This document shows positions 39,679-48,095 of a stretch of 54,880 bases of DNA, piece by piece. Under the pieces are notes generated by a model. That model saw only the letters and a list, made by a program, of their open reading frames with translations, was not told where the DNA came from and ran no database searches. Each line of letters starts with the position of its first letter. Positions within the stretch are counted from its first letter, which is position 1. The position numbers and the translations under genes were made by a program. This DNA is from Deltaproteobacteria bacterium (lineage in GTDB: Bacteria; Myxococcota_A; UBA796; SXON01): the NCBI GenBank assembly GCA_014191855.1, contig BJHF01000040.1, positions 1 to 54,880 of the forward strand. The letters run 5' to 3'.

Positions 39679-42498
39679 CTACCGCACCCACACCTGCGCG
39701 TAGTTCTCCGCGGCCCGCGCGGCCCCGGTGTTGAGGCCGAGCGCTTCCCCGAAGCCGAGCGCTGGGTCCTCCGCGGTGTCCCCCGAGGAGGGGCCCAGGC
39801 TGCCGCTGGCGCCGGGGTCGTCCAGCCCGCAGCCCTCTCCCGCATCCACGCTGAAGGTCGGCCCGTAGGCATCCTCGGTGCAGTTGGAGCAGGAGCACGA
39901 GCCGCCACCGTCTTTGTCGGCGGCATTGAAGTACAGGTCAGTATTGCACAAGTCGCCGGTGGCGCTGAGGCCTCCGGCGGTCATCGGGAAGCCGTTGTCG
40001 TCGCGCCAACACGACTCGTCGCCGTAGGCCGCGATCTCTCCGGCCAGCGTGAGGCTTGCCGTACCAACGCCGGCATAGGCCGCCCAGATGCCGGACGGCG
40101 CGTGCGTGAGCATCACGTCGGTGACCGGCAGCCGGTGGAGCGCCTCACTCTTGAAGTCCTGCTCCAAGGCGGACAAGCTGCCGAAGGTGGTGGTGTCCAG
40201 GTCCCAATAGCGGCGGCGGCTGTAGGTCCAGGTGTCCGCGCCGTCGTCGCTGGCCACCGCAACGAGGGTCCAACCACCGCCATCCGTCGTCATGTCACAC
40301 TGTACTTCGAAGGCGCCGGCGGCGTCCGGGTCGATCCAGTACCGCCCGTCCCCGGTGGAGTAGCCGGCGGTGAGAATGTCGTCGCAGCTCACCCCGGGGC
40401 ACGCGCCAGCCTGGCCGTACACGCAGGCGGTGATGGTTGCGTCATCCGTGCCAGAGGTGCCGCTCGCCGACCCGTCATCTGGCGTCGCGACGCACACCCA
40501 AACCTCACCCGCGACGGTCGTTTCGGCGAGCACGGTGTCGCCCGCTTCATAGGTGGTACCGCTGGAGGAGGTGGCCGCGCCGTCTACCGTCCACTCGAAC
40601 GTCCAGGCAAGCGCGTCGTCGTCGGCGTCCGTCGCGGACACGGTGCACACGAGATCGTCCACTCCCTCGGCGGGATCAGAGGGTTCGAGGACGACCGTCG
40701 CAGCGCCCGGCGCGGTGTTGCCGACGGTCACGGAGGCGGTGCGAACGGCGGTGCCGCTGTTCGACCCGTCGGTGGGGGTGGCGATCGCGTAGATCTCATC
40801 TCCCTTCGCGAAGGCCACCGCGCCGTCCAACGTCGCGCGCGTGCCCACTTTCGAGCCGCCGACGTACCATTCCACGTCGAGACTCACGGCGTCTGCGTCG
40901 GCATCTGCGCTGGTGGAGGTCAGCCCAAGCACGTCATTGGTCAGCGGCGCGCTGTTGTCGATCGCGACGGCCGAGAGCTCGGGCGCGGTGTTGGCCACGG
41001 TGAGCGAAGCGGTGCCGCTCGGCCCCGCCCCATAGCCGTCATCAGGGGTGACCTCGACGGTCCAGGTTTCATCTCGTGAAGTCGCCGACGCGGGCAACGT
41101 GGACGACGTGCTCGCCGCCGAGGCGACTCCATCCACGAACCACGCGTAGGTGTAGGTGATCGGATCGCCCTCTACGTCGGCGGAAGGCGTGAGGATCGCC
41201 ACGACGAGGTCGTCGTCCGTGCGCGCATCTACCGGTCCGAGCGACACTTCTGGCGCGGTCGGCACCGCATCCACCGTGACGGTGATCGATGTGGCGGACC
41301 ACTGGCCGTCGCTGTCAGTCGCCTGGAGCGTGAGCTCGTGGAGTCCGGGGCTGAGGGAGTCTGTGTTGAAGGAGGTGCTTCCGTCGCTGTCCGGTGAGTC
41401 GGCGAACAACAAGCCGTCTACGTCGCTGGACCACTCGACGAGCAGGTCGGTGGAGAGGTCTTCGAGATCCGTGGCGTTGCCGGCGATGGAGACGGTGGCC
41501 GAGTCGAGCACCACGTCGCCGTCGAGCGGCGCGTCGATGGTTACGACGGGTGCGCCGCGAACGGTGTAGGTGACGGCGGCCACGCAGGTGGCGTTCGCGT
41601 CGTCGGCCACCGTGAGCGTGAGGACGTGCGTGCCGGCCGAAAGGGAGGTTGTCGCCAGCAGAACGGCGCCACCGGATGTGGGGGTGACGGCGCCGAGGCT
41701 GCCGTCGCGATCGCTGGACCACTCGGCAGCGAACTGGTCGGCCGAGATGTCGGGGTCGTAGGCGGTGCCCGCCAGCAGCAGCTCTTCCCGCTCGCGACCC
41801 ACGGCGCCTTCGGCGGGTGCGGTGATCGCGCACGTGGGCGTATTGTTGGGCGGACCAACGCTGATGATCACGGTGTCGGTGGACGACTTGCCGTAGCCGT
41901 CGGCCACGGTCATCGTAAGGAAGTGTTCGCCCTGGGAGAGCAGGGTCGCGCCGCGCAGGTGTCCGTCGGCCTCGGGGGTGGTCGCCAGATCAAGGGCACC
42001 ATCGATCGACGACGTGAAGGCCACGGCCAGCGCCGTCACCGGCTCCTCCGCGTCGCCTGCGAGCCCGTCGAACTCCACGAGGCTGCCGTCGTAGTAGCGG
42101 TCGCTCTCCGTGGGCAGCACGAACGCCGCGGTGGGGGCGCTGTTCGGCGTGACGTTCAGCTTCACCGTGTCGGAGCCGGCTTTTCCTTCGGGGTCGATCA
42201 CATCGAGGCGCAGGCTCGCGCCCGAGGTATCGGCCATCCATGTGCAAGCCGTGAGTCCCTCGTCGTCGGGCGCTGCGGCCTCACAGAGCACCTGATCTCC
42301 GGCGTACCAGGTGGCCACGAGCTCGGGCGCGCCGTCGTCATCGTCCGAAACCTGGCCACGAAGCACTACCGTTTGCCCTTCGATCACGGTGTCCGCCTTG
42401 CTCGGCGAGAGGATGCTCGCCTCCGGCTCAGCGTTGAAGCGGGTGAGCGCCTGGTCGGTGCAGCCGAGCAGCGCGAGCAGGAGCAGGCTTGATCTCAT
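39679..42498 (-). CDS. Large lipoprotein with PKD/cadherin-like repeats and a fibrinogen/intelectin-like C-terminal domain
   Basis: A 939-aa protein. Signal peptide and lipobox (LLALLGC, Cys13). Residues 25-700 hold about seven Ig-like repeats with recurring NSAPT, NNTPT, NTAPE and NTAPG boundaries and D-x-D-x-D strands, as in PKD/cadherin-like bacterial modules. Residues about 715-930 match the fibrinogen-related family: SCDDIL, a Gly-Tyr-x-Ile/Trp-Ile-Asp-Pro-Asp strand, VQCDMTTDGGGWTLVA, followed by a Cys-rich region (CWRDDN, CNTDLYF, CSCSNC, CGLDD) that recalls intelectin-type calcium sites rather than true fibrinogen. A lectin-like surface role is suggested. ATG 42498, divergent from the sigma gene. 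Confidence 0.88.
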   Translation of the reverse strand: MRSSLLLLALLGCTDQALTRFNAEPEASILSPSKADTVIEGQTVVLRGQVSDDDDGAPELVATWYAGDQVLCEAAAPDDEGLTACTWMADTSGASLRLDVIDPEGKAGSDTVKLNVTPNSAPTAAFVLPTESDRYYDGSLVEFDGLAGDAEEPVTALAVAFTSSIDGALDLATTPEADGHLRGATLLSQGEHFLTMTVADGYGKSSTDTVIISVGPPNNTPTCAITAPAEGAVGREREELLLAGTAYDPDISADQFAAEWSSDRDGSLGAVTPTSGGAVLLATTSLSAGTHVLTLTVADDANATCVAAVTYTVRGAPVVTIDAPLDGDVVLDSATVSIAGNATDLEDLSTDLLVEWSSDVDGLLFADSPDSDGSTSFNTDSLSPGLHELTLQATDSDGQWSATSITVTVDAVPTAPEVSLGPVDARTDDDLVVAILTPSADVEGDPITYTYAWFVDGVASAASTSSTLPASATSRDETWTVEVTPDDGYGAGPSGTASLTVANTAPELSAVAIDNSAPLTNDVLGLTSTSADADADAVSLDVEWYVGGSKVGTRATLDGAVAFAKGDEIYAIATPTDGSNSGTAVRTASVTVGNTAPGAATVVLEPSDPAEGVDDLVCTVSATDADDDALAWTFEWTVDGAATSSSGTTYEAGDTVLAETTVAGEVWVCVATPDDGSASGTSGTDDATITACVYGQAGACPGVSCDDILTAGYSTGDGRYWIDPDAAGAFEVQCDMTTDGGGWTLVAVASDDGADTWTYSRRRYWDLDTTTFGSLSALEQDFKSEALHRLPVTDVMLTHAPSGIWAAYAGVGTASLTLAGEIAAYGDESCWRDDNGFPMTAGGLSATGDLCNTDLYFNAADKDGGGSCSCSNCTEDAYGPTFSVDAGEGCGLDDPGASGSLGPSSGDTAEDPALGFGEALGLNTGAARAAENYAQVWVR

Positions 42499-42641
42499 GG
42501 GGTATGGGCCTCGATCACGAATTCGATTCTGCTGTTCCTATCCCTCGCGGCAACCGGGCGCGGGTCGTGCGCGTAGGTACGCCCCCCCGCTGGCGGCGGT
42601 GACAAACGTCGGCCGTGGTAGCGCTCCGGCCCGCCGTCCCG

Positions 42642-42647
42642 TAGACT
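42642..42647 (+). promoter_or_regulatory. -10-like hexamer TAGACT before the ECF sigma gene
   Basis: TAGACT ends 6 nt before GTG 42654. Identical to the elements before 1887 and 25968, so the sigma operon looks to be served by the housekeeping leaderless promoter class. Confidence 0.5.
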
Positions 42648-42653
42648 GTTGGC

Positions 42654-43229
42654 GTGGGCACCGACGCACCCCTCGACCCGCGAATCGCGTTCCAGCGGGG
42701 GGACCGTGAGGCGTTCGGCGTTTTGGTGAGCCCCCACCTCGACACCGTGTTCACGCTCTGCCTGCGCATGATCGGCAATCCGGTGGATGCCGACGACGTG
42801 GCGCAGGACGCGCTGGCCCGCGCGATGGAGCACTGCCACCGCTTCGGCCCGTCTCGGGAATTCAGGCCGTGGTTGCTCACGATCGCCGCCAACCTCTGTC
42901 GTGACCGAGTGCGCAGCGGGTGGTGGCGGGGCCTCGTGAACCGGATTCCCTTTCTCACCTCGATCGAGCGCGCCGAAGATGTGGTCGAGTCGGCTGAGTC
43001 CGACGCGAACCTTCGCCGGGCGCTTGCGACCCTGCCTACGCATTACCGCGAAGCCGTGGCGTTGTTTCATCTTGAGGGCATGACGTACGAGGAAATGACG
43101 TTGATCACCGGCGTAACCGTGGGGGCGTTGAAGCAGCGGGTGCGCCGCGGAACGGCACTTTTGCGGGACGCGGTCGCTGAATTGTATCCGGATCGCGCGC
43201 TCACCCGTACCGTGGAGCAGAGGCCGTGA
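42654..43229 (+). CDS. ECF-type RNA polymerase sigma factor
   Basis: A 191-aa sigma factor with two domains. Region 2 (about 15-85) has DADDVAQDALARAMEHCHRF and FRPWLLTIAANLCRDRVR, the -10 recognition helices. Region 4 (about 125-175) has LPTHYREAVALFHLEGMTYEEM and a helix-turn-helix LKQRVRRGTALLRDA that binds the -35. Start GTG 42654. It is the first gene of a tightly coupled four-gene unit (GTGA/TGATG overlap with the next). No zinc-binding anti-sigma gene is present; the likely regulator is one of the three following envelope proteins. Confidence 0.93.
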   Translation: MGTDAPLDPRIAFQRGDREAFGVLVSPHLDTVFTLCLRMIGNPVDADDVAQDALARAMEHCHRFGPSREFRPWLLTIAANLCRDRVRSGWWRGLVNRIPFLTSIERAEDVVESAESDANLRRALATLPTHYREAVALFHLEGMTYEEMTLITGVTVGALKQRVRRGTALLRDAVAELYPDRALTRTVEQRP

Positions 43230-43885
43230 TGCACGTGTTTGCGATCGTCGTACTTCTGCTTTCCTTGGTTGCCCCAGCGGTGGCCAAGGCGGAGCCGGGC
43301 GGCTTCGCACCGGAAGTCGCGGCGGAGCTGGAGCGTGCACAGGCGTCAGGTTTGCCTGTCGAGGCTTTGGAGGCCAAGGCGCGGGAAGGCGCCGCGAAGG
43401 GCGTGCCCGCCGAGCGCGTGGCGGCCTACCTCAAGGGGCTGAGCGCGGAGCTGGTGGCGGTCGATACGATCCTCGGCGCCTTGGGCCAGGGCGTGGATCG
43501 CTCCGAGCTGTTGCTCGCAGCGGCCTCTGCCCGTCGGGCTGGCGCCTCCGCCGCAGCGGTGCGGGAAGCGGCCGCGTTGAGCACCGATCTCCGGAGCGCG
43601 GCGTCCCGCGCCCTCGCCGATCTCGTGGCCGCGGGTTGCACCGAGGCTGGCGCGCTCCAGCTCATCCGGGGGGCCGCGGGCTCGGCGGCGCCGGCGGAAG
43701 CGTTGCGCGATGCCGTTACGGTCACCTTCACGTTGATCGCCGAGGGTCAAACACCCGCGGCGGCGGCGCGCGGCGCGGCAGGTGCGGGTGGCGGCAACGG
43801 TACCGCTTGGGGGGCGGGTGGCGTGAAGGCCAAGGATCCGAAGGGCACGGGGATCGACAAGGCCCCGGGGCAGCAGAATAAATGA
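43229..43885 (+). CDS. Exported Ala-rich helical protein of the sigma operon
   Basis: A 218-aa protein with an N-terminal signal peptide (cleavage after Ala-Val-Ala-Lys-Ala near residue 21). The mature part is nearly all helical, very Ala-rich and has a Gly-rich C-terminal tail (GAGGGNGTAWGAGG). No Cys. No family recognised; as a periplasmic protein it could sense or transmit a cell-envelope signal. The ATG at 43229 overlaps the sigma stop (TGATG); GTG 43226 is also possible. The stop overlaps the next ATG (43882). Confidence 0.75.
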   Translation: MHVFAIVVLLLSLVAPAVAKAEPGGFAPEVAAELERAQASGLPVEALEAKAREGAAKGVPAERVAAYLKGLSAELVAVDTILGALGQGVDRSELLLAAASARRAGASAAAVREAAALSTDLRSAASRALADLVAAGCTEAGALQLIRGAAGSAAPAEALRDAVTVTFTLIAEGQTPAAAARGAAGAGGGNGTAWGAGGVKAKDPKGTGIDKAPGQQNK

Positions 43886-44373
43886 GCCGCGACCCCGACG
43901 AGATCAACCCAGGCTTCCAAACGCAGCGGGCCCCGGCCGATCTGCTCGCCCGGGCCACGCATCGCGCTGGCGTGCCCCGGGTTGGCGCGCGCCAGCCCGG
44001 GTTCGTTGGCCTCGCAGCGGGGATGATCGCCGGGATCGTGGGGGCGGTTGCGGTGATGGGCGGCGGGGCCGAGCCGTCGGTGGAGCCAGCCTCCGCAGCC
44101 GAGGAAGCGCCTGGCCATGAGCAGCTCGTGCGCTTCGTGCTCCATGCGCCGGCGGCTCACGACGTACGCGTAGCGGGAACGTGGAATGGGTGGGACACCG
44201 CTCGGGAGTCGTTGCACGCCGGGCCCGACGGGGTATTCTTCGCCACCCTGTCCCTCCCTCCCGGCCAGCACGAGTACCAGTTCATCGTCGATGGTGCGTG
44301 GATGGCGGATCCCGCCTCGCCGCTGAGCCGGGACGATGGCTTCGGCCGCAGGAATTCCGTCCTGAGCCTCTGA
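43882..44373 (+). CDS. Membrane-anchored protein with a periplasmic glycogen-binding (CBM48-like) domain
   Basis: A 163-aa protein: about 40 cytoplasmic residues, one membrane helix (about 43-62), a short linker and a C-terminal Ig-like domain (about 78-160). The domain has FVLHAPAAHDVRVAGTWNGWD and LPPGQHEYQFIVDG, the W-N-x-W and Y-x-F-x-V-D-G pattern of AMPK-beta/CBM48 glycogen-binding modules. The cytoplasmic part has no Cys, so it is not a zinc-type anti-sigma. It could be a sigma-binding anchor that senses alpha-glucan or another glycan at the periplasmic face. Start overlaps the previous stop; the next gene starts 14 nt later. Confidence 0.85.
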   Translation: MSRDPDEINPGFQTQRAPADLLARATHRAGVPRVGARQPGFVGLAAGMIAGIVGAVAVMGGGAEPSVEPASAAEEAPGHEQLVRFVLHAPAAHDVRVAGTWNGWDTARESLHAGPDGVFFATLSLPPGQHEYQFIVDGAWMADPASPLSRDDGFGRRNSVLSL

Positions 44374-44386
44374 GGTCTCCGCCCTG

Positions 44387-45448
44387 GTGATCCTCCTCGT
44401 ATTCGGCGCACACGCCTCTCCGGCCACCTTCGATGCTCCTCGGAGCCTGCAGCTCTACGACCTTTGGGCGCGGGTTGAGGCTGGCGAATCGGAGGGCGCT
44501 GCTGCGGCGCTTGGCCACGGATTGAGCTGGAACAGCGCATCGACGGTGGAGGCGTCGGTCGGGTGGCGCGGCGCGGAGCAGTGGCGATTCTCCGAGTCGG
44601 CACCGGCGTTCCGGGAGGCGGTGGATGTTGTCGTGGCGAGCCGCACCCCCTCGCGGCCCGGGCTGGCGTTGGCGCTGGATGGCGGCGATGCCGGGCTGAA
44701 CAGCGAAGCCTGGGGCACGGCCGCGGTTTTGGCGCGCCTGCGGTGGGCGGGAGAGGGGCGAGCGCTGGAGCTGCGGGCTGGGGGCGTCGCGGGTGTGGAC
44801 GTGGCGGGGCCTTCGGGGGGCGGGCGGGTTTCGGTGGACGCGTTCGCCAACATCACGCCCCGGGTGGCGCTCGGCGGTTCATTGCGCTCAGACCTGTGGC
44901 TGAGCGAAGCTCCGCTCTCGGATAGCAGCCTGGCGATCGGCGTGCGCGCCTGGCCGACGCCGCGGTGGGAGCCGGAGCTGTTCGTGGGTGCGAACCTGTC
45001 CGCCGACGGGAGCGGGTCGATCCCATCCGCTTGGAGCGAGGCCGGCTTGACGTGGTGGATGCTCGACAATCTCGGCATCCGGGCCAGCGCGGGCGGCTCC
45101 GTCGACTCCGATGCGGCGTTGACGGGGTGGGCATTCGGAGGGGTTTCGGTGCGCTGGTCGAAGGCGTCGTCGCGAGCACCCGCGAGGCCGTCGAGCCACG
45201 TGTTTCGGGTGGTTGAGCCCGGCGCCTCATCGGTGGCGCTGCTCGGCTCGTTCACGAGCTGGATGCCGGTGCCGATGGTGCGGGGCGAAGATGGCACATG
45301 GACCGCCGAAATGGCCCTACCGCCGGGTCCTTCCGAGTACGTGTACCTCGTGGATGGGGTGGTAACGGTCCCCACGGACGCCGAGCGCCTCGTGCCAGAC
45401 GGCTTCGGCGGCCACAGCGGAGTGGTCGAGGGGCCAGGAGGCGTGTAG
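44387..45448 (+). CDS. Exported beta-barrel-like protein with a C-terminal CBM48-like domain
   Basis: A 353-aa protein. A short signal (MILLVFGAHASP) leads into about 240 residues of alternating amphipathic strands with Trp/aromatic girdle residues, which fits a small outer-membrane barrel. Residues about 265-350 are a second glycogen-binding-like domain (VFRVVEPGASSVALLGSFTSWM, LPPGPSEYVYLVDG). It therefore repeats the CBM48-like module of the preceding protein at the outer membrane. The product pair could report glycan state across the envelope to the ECF sigma factor. The start is a GTG at 44387, and no alternative gives a signal. Confidence 0.8.
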   Translation: MILLVFGAHASPATFDAPRSLQLYDLWARVEAGESEGAAAALGHGLSWNSASTVEASVGWRGAEQWRFSESAPAFREAVDVVVASRTPSRPGLALALDGGDAGLNSEAWGTAAVLARLRWAGEGRALELRAGGVAGVDVAGPSGGGRVSVDAFANITPRVALGGSLRSDLWLSEAPLSDSSLAIGVRAWPTPRWEPELFVGANLSADGSGSIPSAWSEAGLTWWMLDNLGIRASAGGSVDSDAALTGWAFGGVSVRWSKASSRAPARPSSHVFRVVEPGASSVALLGSFTSWMPVPMVRGEDGTWTAEMALPPGPSEYVYLVDGVVTVPTDAERLVPDGFGGHSGVVEGPGGV

Positions 45449-45451
45449 GCT
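45446..45451 (+). promoter_or_regulatory. -10-like hexamer TAGGCT before the Uma2 gene
   Basis: TAGGCT ends 6 nt before ATG 45458 and overlaps the end of the CBM48-barrel gene (its stop TAG is at 45446-45448). Confidence 0.45.
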
Positions 45452-45457
45452 GCCCCC

Positions 45458-46069
45458 ATGTCTTCCGCAGGTCTCTCCCGCACCTCTTACGCCGAATACC
45501 TTCGACAGGAGGAGCTGAGCGACGTCCGTCACGAGTGGTGCAACGGCGCGGTGGTCGCGATGGCCCGTGGCACGCCGGAGCACTCGTTGCTGAAAAAGAA
45601 CCTGGCGTGGGCAATCCGATCGGCCCTGGCGAACAAGCCATGCATCCCTTTCGACGTGGATCTTCGCGTGCGAGTTCAGGCCACGGGGCTTGGCACCTAC
45701 CCCGACCTCAGCGTGATCTGCGATCCGATGCGGGTAGACGACGAAGACCGCAATGCGGCGGTGAACCCCACGGCCATCTTCGAGGTGCTCTCGCCCACCA
45801 CGGCGGGCTACGACCGCGGTGAGAAGTTCGACCACTACGCCACCATCCCCAGTCTGCGGGCGTACATCCTGGTGGATCACACGCGAGTTCATCTCGACGT
45901 CTACACGCCGAGCGCCGATGGGAGCTGGGCGCGCCGGGGGTATGGCCCGGGTCAGCGGGTACGCATTGAAGCGATCGACGCCGAGATCGCCGTAGACGAC
46001 GTGTACATCCGCTGGTCGGAGCTGCGGGATCAGCTTGCCGCTGAAGCCCAGCGGTTGCAGACCAGCTAA
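45458..46069 (+). CDS. Uma2-family (DUF820) PD-(D/E)XK nuclease-like protein
   Basis: A 203-aa soluble protein. It has the Uma2 motifs: Y-x-E-Y-L near the N-terminus, YPDLSVICDP (catalytic Asp) and AIFEVLSPTT (catalytic Glu-x-hydrophobic, Lys replaced as usual in this family by Ser region), followed by GEKFDHYATIPSLRAYILVD. The family is common in cyanobacteria and myxobacteria in many copies; its biological role is not settled. It has its own TAGGCT element 6 nt upstream. Not obviously part of the sigma operon despite the 9-nt gap. Confidence 0.9.
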   Translation: MSSAGLSRTSYAEYLRQEELSDVRHEWCNGAVVAMARGTPEHSLLKKNLAWAIRSALANKPCIPFDVDLRVRVQATGLGTYPDLSVICDPMRVDDEDRNAAVNPTAIFEVLSPTTAGYDRGEKFDHYATIPSLRAYILVDHTRVHLDVYTPSADGSWARRGYGPGQRVRIEAIDAEIAVDDVYIRWSELRDQLAAEAQRLQTS

Positions 46070-46098
46070 AGCGAGGTCGGAGGCCCGACCTTCTCGCG

Positions 46099-46512
46099 CT
46101 ACTTCGCGCCCTGCAGCATCATCGACATGGTAACGGCCATCGAGGATGGCGTCGGCACAAGGCCGCCTGCGATGGGCTGATACACAACGGTGACGACGAG
46201 GTTGAGCGTATCGGCGGTCGCAGCGCCGTCCCCCGTGAGGTCGAGGTACGACGTGACAATCGTGATGTCGCCGGACGCAAAGCCTCGTTCATCGAGCACA
46301 TCTGCCGTTCGGGCTGATGCGAGTGCGGCGGGTGCGGGCGAGTCGTCCAGCTCGGACACCGCGGCGAGACGCACACCCTCGCGCACCGCGTGCACCACCT
46401 GGGTGCGCTGGTACAGGAACCAACTGTACTCCAGCGTTCCCATCGCCACGTACACGAGGAGCGGCAGCACCATCGCGAACTCGATGGCGGAAGCGCCCCG
46501 GCGGCTTCGCAT
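46099..46512 (-). CDS. TadE-like pilus-assembly protein
   Basis: A 137-aa protein with the TadE signature: basic N-terminus RSRRGASAIEFAMVLPLL, which is a type IV-pilin-like prepilin helix with E in position 5 of the helix, then a soluble beta-rich part. In the Tad/Flp system TadE and TadF are minor pseudopilins processed by a prepilin peptidase. ATG 46512 is the first strong start; a TTG at 46518 overlaps the upstream TGA (TTGA) and would add two residues. Second of a three-gene minus-strand set with another TadE-type gene and a TadG-like gene. Confidence 0.83.
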   Translation of the reverse strand: MRSRRGASAIEFAMVLPLLVYVAMGTLEYSWFLYQRTQVVHAVREGVRLAAVSELDDSPAPAALASARTADVLDERGFASGDITIVTSYLDLTGDGAATADTLNLVVTVVYQPIAGGLVPTPSSMAVTMSMMLQGAK

Positions 46513-46514
46513 CG

Positions 46515-46919
46515 TCAATCCTGACGTTCGAGGTACATGGACACCTCGGCGTTCAGGGTTTCGGGAGTGGGCCAGAGGCCGATGAGCGGCTCAAACGGCA
46601 ACGACACCTGCACGTTGAGCACCTCGGCGGGGCTGCTTCCCACGTTGGTGGCGGTGACGGTGAGCGCGGAGACGTCGATCCCGAGCGCCGCGAGGTTCGC
46701 CTCGATGTCGGCGATCGCGGCGTTGGCCGGCGTGGGCGTGCCCGTTTGCACGAGGGTGGACGCTTCGCTGATGGCCGCGTTGGTGACGTCAAGGAGCTGC
46801 GTGCGCCGGTAGAACACCCAGCCCCAGTCCAGGACCGCGAATACGGTGCCCAACAACGCGGCGGCGCAGAAGGCAAACTCAATCGCCGAGGAGCCGCGGC
46901 GGGAGCGACGTCCGTCCAT
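46515..46919 (-). CDS. TadE/TadF-like pseudopilin
   Basis: A 134-aa paralogue of the downstream TadE-like protein: RRGSSAIEFAFCAAALLGTVFAVLDWGWVFYRRTQLLD is split here only in part, the hydrophobic helix beginning after SAIEF. ATG 46919 is the start closest to the helix. Its TGA overlaps the next gene's TTG/ATG region. The two products could form a heterodimeric minor pilin pair. No tadA, tadB, tadC or rcpA is in the window. Confidence 0.82.
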   Translation of the reverse strand: MDGRRSRRGSSAIEFAFCAAALLGTVFAVLDWGWVFYRRTQLLDVTNAAISEASTLVQTGTPTPANAAIADIEANLAALGIDVSALTVTATNVGSSPAEVLNVQVSLPFEPLIGLWPTPETLNAEVSMYLERQD

Positions 46920-46924
46920 GGCGC

Positions 46925-48013
46925 TCAGAAGAACTGCGGGGGCACGCGGGTGCCGAAGTACCCGCCACCGGCCGCGCCGCTGGTGGTTTCGCAGACGATC
47001 CGCATGGCGATCTTGCGGCTGGCGGCCGGGCCCGTTGCCACCGCATCGTACACTACCGCCGTGGCATAGCCGGCGATCTCGTAGCCCGTACCGGTCATCT
47101 TGATGCCGCTGCACGAGCCGGTGTAGGTGGTGTTGAAGATGATGAGCTGGCTCTTGACCACATGGCCATACTTGGTCACGGCGCTTCCCGGCAGTTTCGC
47201 CGGTTGAGTGCCAAGCGTCGCGGTGTCCCAGGTGTCGGTGCTCGCGTCGATGACGCCGGCCAGGTAGCTGGTGGCCGACGCGATGGCACCGTTGTTCAGC
47301 GACACCACGTCTCCCGTATCGGAGGCGGCGCCGCAGGTGGAGGGGTTCATCGCCGAAACGATCGAGGGGCGGTTGGGGCGAGTCATGCCGATGTTTGCCC
47401 AGGCCCCGTTGTCGTTGCCGTCGGCGCTCATCAGGACGTCCACGTTGCACAGGCTTCCGTCGACGCTCGGGAGCCCGCAGGCCGGGATGGCGATGGGCAG
47501 CGGACACGCGGCACCCGCGGGACCACCCCCGAGCGCGCGCGCGCGGGCGGCTACTGCGGATTCGCCGATTCCAAACAGGCTCCCCGCAGTCACGGAGGCG
47601 AAGCTGGGATCCTGAAGGGTCACCTGCACGGCCACGGCCTTTTTCGGATCGCTCACGTCCTCCACGAACTCGCCATCCACGATGCGGCCGAGCTGCACCG
47701 CAGCGTCGCCACCCAGCGCCTCGTAGTCGAGGGGGGACCCGCCGGCCTCGTTCACCTCCACGATGGCATGGGCCCGCGTCTTCGCGGTAACGAGCCCCGC
47801 CGACGTGCCGTCCATCCCTACCGCCGCTGCCTGCGCTGCGGCCTCCGAGGCGTCGTGAAGCTCATCTTGCGCCATGTGAAACCACTGGCCGTCCACAGCC
47901 ACGCTCGCGACGGCGAGCAGCACCGCGAGGCTCACGGCCACCACGATGAGGATGGAGCCCTGGCGGCGGCGCCGGGGGTGGATGCGGGAGCGGGCGGAGG
48001 CGGGGTGCTGCAC
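46925..48013 (-). CDS. TadG-like pilus-locus protein
   Basis: A 362-aa protein with an N-terminal membrane helix (about 20-40, RRRRQGSILIVVAVSLAVLLAVASVAVD, quoted here only in its start) and a large exported domain with a few Cys pairs (ACPLP, ACGLP, LCNVDV, TCGAAS, SCSGIK). TadG-like proteins have this plan and are needed for Flp-pilus assembly in some species. GTG 48013 is supported by a perfect AGGAGGT at 48020-48026, 7 nt upstream, the strongest Shine-Dalgarno in the window. It is the first gene of the minus-strand Tad set; the next gene begins 5 nt after its stop. Confidence 0.82.
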   Translation of the reverse strand: MQHPASARSRIHPRRRRQGSILIVVAVSLAVLLAVASVAVDGQWFHMAQDELHDASEAAAQAAAVGMDGTSAGLVTAKTRAHAIVEVNEAGGSPLDYEALGGDAAVQLGRIVDGEFVEDVSDPKKAVAVQVTLQDPSFASVTAGSLFGIGESAVAARARALGGGPAGAACPLPIAIPACGLPSVDGSLCNVDVLMSADGNDNGAWANIGMTRPNRPSIVSAMNPSTCGAASDTGDVVSLNNGAIASATSYLAGVIDASTDTWDTATLGTQPAKLPGSAVTKYGHVVKSQLIIFNTTYTGSCSGIKMTGTGYEIAGYATAVVYDAVATGPAASRKIAMRIVCETTSGAAGGGYFGTRVPPQFF

Positions 48014-48019
48014 TCAGGG

Positions 48020-48026
48020 ACCTCCT
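48020..48026 (-). promoter_or_regulatory. Strong ribosome binding site AGGAGGT
   Basis: AGGAGGT ends 6-7 nt before the GTG start of the TadG-like gene. It decides the start and stands out in a region where most genes lack a clear Shine-Dalgarno. Confidence 0.8.
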
Positions 48027-48095
48027 AACGGGCCCCGCGCGCGAGGCCGTGTCGAAGAGGTACGATTGAGGGGGGTGGGGGGATACTGCCGGGGG

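Noticed and set aside
42654..43229. An auto-regulated ECF promoter before the sigma gene
   Set aside because: I could not find a repeated -35/-10 pair; the only convincing element is TAGACT, shared with unrelated genes.
45458..46069. Uma2 protein as part of a restriction or defence island
   Set aside because: It stands alone beside ordinary chromosomal genes, with no methylase, nuclease partner or mobile element next to it.
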